DNA of 64,000 bases from SELP01 sp035969385 (GTDB lineage: Bacteria; Pseudomonadota; Alphaproteobacteria; Rhodobacterales; Rhodobacteraceae): positions 62,001 through 126,000 of the forward strand of contig NZ_JAYKKJ010000001.1 of assembly GCF_035969385.1 (NCBI RefSeq). Reading direction: 5' to 3'. The position numbers were made by a program, and so were the translations under genes. The notes beneath the pieces are model-generated. The model had not been told where the DNA came from, searched no databases, and saw only the letters and a list, made by a program, of their open reading frames with translations. This document shows positions 60,879 through 64,000 of the stretch, in pieces; the stretch's first letter is position 1, and each line of letters starts with the position of its first letter.

Positions 60879-62255
60879 ATGACAGAGGGGCAGGGGCCGT
60901 GGGCGGGCGGCAAGAGACTGGACACCGGCACCAGCCGCAGCCCCTGGCCCCATGCCGCGGGCGCTGATCCGTCGCCCCGTGTCACCTCGCAAGACGACAG
61001 ACGGCCACAATTTTCGGTTCCACAGTCGGAAGGAAAACTGTTCACCGGGTTTGGCGGGCGCCGGGGGCGGCTTTTCGGGCTCGCCTTTCGCACCAGCCTG
61101 CTGACGATCCTGACGCTCGGGTTCTACCGGTTCTGGATGAAAACCCGGCTTCGGCGCTGGTACTGGTCCGCGATCCGGCCCGGCGGCGCGCCCTTGGAAT
61201 ATACCGGCACCCCGATTGAAAAGCTGCTTGGTTTCCTGATGGCCGTGGTGATCATGGCCTTTTACATCGGTATCGTGAATCTGGTCCTGATGTTCGTCAG
61301 TTTTGCGGTTCTGGCCGACAATTTCGCCGCCTATCTGACCAGTTTCCTGGGGGTGATCCCACTTTGGTTCTATGCCTCTTACCGGTCCCGGCGCTATGTG
61401 CTGGCGCGGACCCGCTGGCGGGGCATCCGCTTCGGGCTGGAGCCGGGCGCATGGGGCTATACCTGGAGGGCGATCCTGCACTGGATCGTAACGATCCTAA
61501 GCCTCGGGCTTTTGTGGCCGCGCATGACCTTCGCGCTTGAGAAATACAAGATCGACAGGACCTCCTTCGGGTCGGTGCGGCTGCATCAGGGCGGCAACTG
61601 GCGAATGCTCTACCGCGTCGCATGGCTGCCTATCCTGTCCGGGCTGGCGATGGTCGGCTTGGTGGTCTGGATTTTCTTCATCGACCCCATCGGTCCAATG
61701 GTCCCCGACCCCTACAGCACAGAAATCTACCTAGGGCCGCGCAACCCGGAACGGATCTGGCTTCTGTTTCTTGTTGGGACGGTCGGTATGATCGGCGTGG
61801 TCCGTTATATCGTGCAGTCCAAGGCAATCATGGCCAACCACAAGACGGCCGGTGGCGTCGGTCTGATCGCCGCGCCACGCACCGGGCGGGTGCTGTGGAT
61901 TTATTCGATGGGGTATTTCCTGACCTATCTTGCCATGGTCGCGCTGATGATCCCGTTGCTCTTCTTGCTTGGATACTACTTTTCACGGATGGGGCCGATG
62001 GTCGGGGCCGATCCCTTCAGCGAAATCCCCGAATGGATCGTGATCGTGATCAGCCTGCTGCTCTATTTCTCGATTTTTCTAAGCTGGTCAGTCCTGCGAC
62101 ATCCGCTGGTCACGCTGCCACTGTGGCGGCACTATGCTGAAACACTGATCATTACCGGGGCCGATGACCTTGCCCAGGTGCGGCAACGGGACCGCGACGA
62201 ATTTTCCGAGGCCGAAGGCTTTGCCGAAGCGCTGGATGTGGGGGCCGCGATATGA
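60879..62255 (+). CDS. DUF898 (YjgN-like) membrane protein
   Basis: A 458-residue protein. A disordered basic N-terminus of about 60 residues is followed by two similar multi-helix modules, with the family pattern LTILTLGFYRFWMKTRLRRWYWSA early and ILSLGLLWPRMTFALEKYK later; both include the aromatic FYRFW/LLWPR signature of YjgN. Transport or membrane remodelling has been proposed; unknown here. The stop overlaps the M48 peptidase gene by 4 bp, which suggests a functional pair. Confidence 0.82.
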   Translation: MTEGQGPWAGGKRLDTGTSRSPWPHAAGADPSPRVTSQDDRRPQFSVPQSEGKLFTGFGGRRGRLFGLAFRTSLLTILTLGFYRFWMKTRLRRWYWSAIRPGGAPLEYTGTPIEKLLGFLMAVVIMAFYIGIVNLVLMFVSFAVLADNFAAYLTSFLGVIPLWFYASYRSRRYVLARTRWRGIRFGLEPGAWGYTWRAILHWIVTILSLGLLWPRMTFALEKYKIDRTSFGSVRLHQGGNWRMLYRVAWLPILSGLAMVGLVVWIFFIDPIGPMVPDPYSTEIYLGPRNPERIWLLFLVGTVGMIGVVRYIVQSKAIMANHKTAGGVGLIAAPRTGRVLWIYSMGYFLTYLAMVALMIPLLFLLGYYFSRMGPMVGADPFSEIPEWIVIVISLLLYFSIFLSWSVLRHPLVTLPLWRHYAETLIITGADDLAQVRQRDRDEFSEAEGFAEALDVGAAI

Positions 62256-63379
62256 GCCTGTATCCACCCCGAGCCCTTTCCGCGCCCATCGCTTTTCTGG
62301 ATGGCCAAAGCGCCGCGATCCGGCGAGGCCGGGCCGAGGTGCGGACGCTTGAAAAGCAACTGGTGATCCTGCCTGACGACGGGGAAACGATTATCTGGCG
62401 GCTGGACGACATCCGGCTGGTTCCGGACCTGGCGGGGACGGACCAGTTGGCACTGCGGCTGACCGGAACCGGAACGGCGCGCCTGTTGGTCGCCAATGCC
62501 ACCGATATCAACCTTGTCCGGGCCAGTGCACGGCGCCTGACCGACAAGGAACCAATCCCGAACAAGGGGCGTATCCTGCGCTGGGCCACGGCGGCGATTG
62601 GCTCTGTCGCGCTGATCATCTTTGTCCTTGTTCCGGTGATGGCCGACCAACTGGCGCGGTTTCTTCCGCCTGCGGGTGAAAAGGCGCTGGGGGATGCGAC
62701 GTTGTTGCAGATCCGGCGGGCGCTGGACGAAACCGGCTTTAGCGAACTGCCGTTCTGCGAAGACCGCAAAGGGACATTCGCCCTGCAACAGATCGAACGA
62801 CGACTTTCGGCGCAGGCGGATCTGCCGGTCGACCTGACGGTGCATGTCCTGGATCACCCGATGGTCAACGCCTTTGCTCTGCCGGGCGGGCATATCGTGT
62901 TTTTCCGGGGCCTCATCGAAGAAGCGGAAACGCCCGAAGAGGTCGCCGCCGTCTTTGCCCACGAAATGGGGCATGTCGAGGCGCGCGACCCCACGCGCAT
63001 CGCCCTGCGGTCGGCCGGGTCGATCGGGGTGCTGGGGCTGCTGTTCGGGGATTTCGCAGGCGGGGCGCTTGTCCTGTTCATGACAGAACGCCTGATTCAG
63101 GCCGACTATACCCGCGAGGCCGAGGCCGCCGCCGATACCTATGCCCATGACCTGCTGCTTGCTGCAGACCTGCCGCCAAATGGGATCGCTTCCTTCTTTG
63201 AACGGCTTCAGGCCAGCTATGGGGACGAACCGGAAATCCTGCAGCATTTTCTGTCGCACCCCGAAATGGGCGACCGGATCGCCGCCGCCCGCGCGGCGAC
63301 ACCGGCGGGCTATGAGGGGCGCCCACTTCTGACCGAAACAGAGTGGCAGGCGCTGCGGCGGATTTGCGACCGGTCCTAG
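62252..63379 (+). CDS. M48 family membrane metallopeptidase
   Basis: Zinc protease of the BepA/HtpX-like superfamily. One membrane anchor (about 110-128) precedes the catalytic domain with HEMGHVEARD (HExxH, zinc ligands; about residue 238) and the third ligand expected from EAEAAADTYAHD. The N-terminal 100 residues form a soluble domain that resembles a PH-like fold in outline. It is translationally coupled to the DUF898 gene. Likely role is membrane-protein quality control. Confidence 0.85.
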   Translation: MSLYPPRALSAPIAFLDGQSAAIRRGRAEVRTLEKQLVILPDDGETIIWRLDDIRLVPDLAGTDQLALRLTGTGTARLLVANATDINLVRASARRLTDKEPIPNKGRILRWATAAIGSVALIIFVLVPVMADQLARFLPPAGEKALGDATLLQIRRALDETGFSELPFCEDRKGTFALQQIERRLSAQADLPVDLTVHVLDHPMVNAFALPGGHIVFFRGLIEEAETPEEVAAVFAHEMGHVEARDPTRIALRSAGSIGVLGLLFGDFAGGALVLFMTERLIQADYTREAEAAADTYAHDLLLAADLPPNGIASFFERLQASYGDEPEILQHFLSHPEMGDRIAAARAATPAGYEGRPLLTETEWQALRRICDRS

Positions 63380-63461
63380 GGTCCAGCAACCCCGGGCCAA
63401 CGATTGCCAGCCGGGACGGGCTGGGCTAACCATTGTGGAATCTGTTTTGAAAGGGCCCGAT

Positions 63462-64000
63462 ATGATCCGCCGCATTGCCGTTCTTGCCGTTCTGACATTC
63501 CTGGCCGCCTGCGGGGGCATTCGGGATGACCTGACCACGGCGCCTGACCCGATCGGCAATTTCCTTCTGGGTCATAACATTGCCGTTGCGGTCGATCCGC
63601 AAAAGGGCCCGTTCTCGCGCGATGCGACGAACGACGAATGGGAAGCGGCGGTTGAACAGGCCGTTGCGGACCGGTTGGGGCGCTATGACGGTGACGCTTA
63701 TTACCACGTTGCCATCGGCATTCAGGGCTATGTTCTGGCCTTGCCCGGCATCCCGGCGGTCTACGCCCCGAAATCCGTCCTGATCTTCGAAGTGACCTTC
63801 TTCGAAGACGCGACCCAGCAAAAGCTTAACGAAGAGCCGATCCAACTGACCGTGTTCGAACCCTGCTGTTCGATTCCCTTCCTTGGGTCCGGCCTGTCCA
63901 AGTCCCGCGAGGAACAGCTTGAAGGGCTTGCCTTCAACGCCGCGCGGGCCATCGAACGGACCATGCGCGAAAACGCCGACTGGTTCGGCGGGACGCCCGA
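63462..64000 (+). CDS. Lipoprotein of unknown function, 3'-truncated by the window end
   Basis: The frame from ATG 63462 runs to the end of the window without a stop. The N-terminus MIRRIAVLAVLTFLAAC is a lipoprotein signal, with Cys17 acylated after cleavage. The mature part includes GNFLLGHNIAVAVDPQKGP and VYAPKSVLIFEVTFFED; the last part has two adjacent cysteines (EPCCSI). About 180 residues are visible. No family was recognised. A weak purine-rich stretch (AAAGGGCCCGAT) precedes the ATG. Confidence 0.7.
   Translation, partial: MIRRIAVLAVLTFLAACGGIRDDLTTAPDPIGNFLLGHNIAVAVDPQKGPFSRDATNDEWEAAVEQAVADRLGRYDGDAYYHVAIGIQGYVLALPGIPAVYAPKSVLIFEVTFFEDATQQKLNEEPIQLTVFEPCCSIPFLGSGLSKSREEQLEGLAFNAARAIERTMRENADWFGGTP

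Overview
The window reads as a chromosomal segment of an alphaproteobacterium of the Rhodobacteraceae (Roseobacter/Rhodobacter side). The grounds are high-GC coding sequence throughout, a membrane-anchored cytochrome c552 of the CycM type, the gene order rpoZ-rsh-DUF2062-pdxJ-acpS-lepB-rnc-era-recO, and the block pckA / chvI-chvG-hprK-rapZ-EIIA-HPr. It is mostly housekeeping DNA, densely packed and cut off inside a gene at both ends (serB on the left, a lipoprotein gene on the right).

Layout. 1-7.3 kb: serB, rsgA, the 4.5S SRP RNA, a leaderless CpdB-like nucleotidase, nudC, an SRPBCC protein, pheA and cytochrome c552. 7.4-13.6 kb: a YejABEF-type peptide ABC transporter whose ATPase carries an unusual hydrophobic insertion. 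13.6-17.2 kb: dacA, then the only clearly foreign stretch, a decayed Rhs core followed by two AT-rich orphan genes, each ending at a copy of the 5' end of a pseudopilin (GspG-like) gene. 17.2-24.1 kb: clpS, rsmC, a short-chain dehydrogenase lacking its active-site lysine, a CoA-transferase, and the selenouridine pair mnmH/selD. 24.1-29.3 kb: a LolD/FtsX-like ABC exporter, small membrane ORFs, a NYN-domain protein and folK. 29.3-39.0 kb: the rpoZ-to-recO run, including a DUF805-signal peptidase fusion that lacks the catalytic lysine. 39-46.2 kb: transporters, secreted proteins of unknown function, an acyl-CoA dehydrogenase and pckA. 46.5-51.1 kb: the ChvG/ChvI two-component system with HprK, RapZ, EIIA and HPr. 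51-64 kb: an acyltransferase, 3-hydroxybutyryl-CoA dehydrogenase, etfAB, the PduO-type cobalamin adenosyltransferase, parC, a DUF898 membrane protein with an M48 protease, and a lipoprotein.

How the genes work together. Envelope-stress and acid sensing (ChvGI), PTS phosphorelay signalling (HPr, EIIA, HprK, RapZ) and gluconeogenesis (pckA) share one divergent locus, with tandem operator-like half-sites between pckA and chvI. Electron-transfer flavoprotein, acyl-CoA dehydrogenase and hydroxybutyryl-CoA dehydrogenase serve fatty-acid oxidation. SelD makes selenophosphate for MnmH. LepB, RNase III, Era and RecO form a conserved maturation and repair operon.

Most worth following are the Rhs/pseudopilin cassette island (15.1-17.2 kb), the membrane insertion in the YejF-like ATPase, the DUF805-signal peptidase pseudoenzyme candidate, and the extreme compaction of convergent gene ends: eight of eleven convergent pairs are separated by 3 bp or less, or overlap. 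No tRNA, intact insertion sequence, prophage or CRISPR array was seen.
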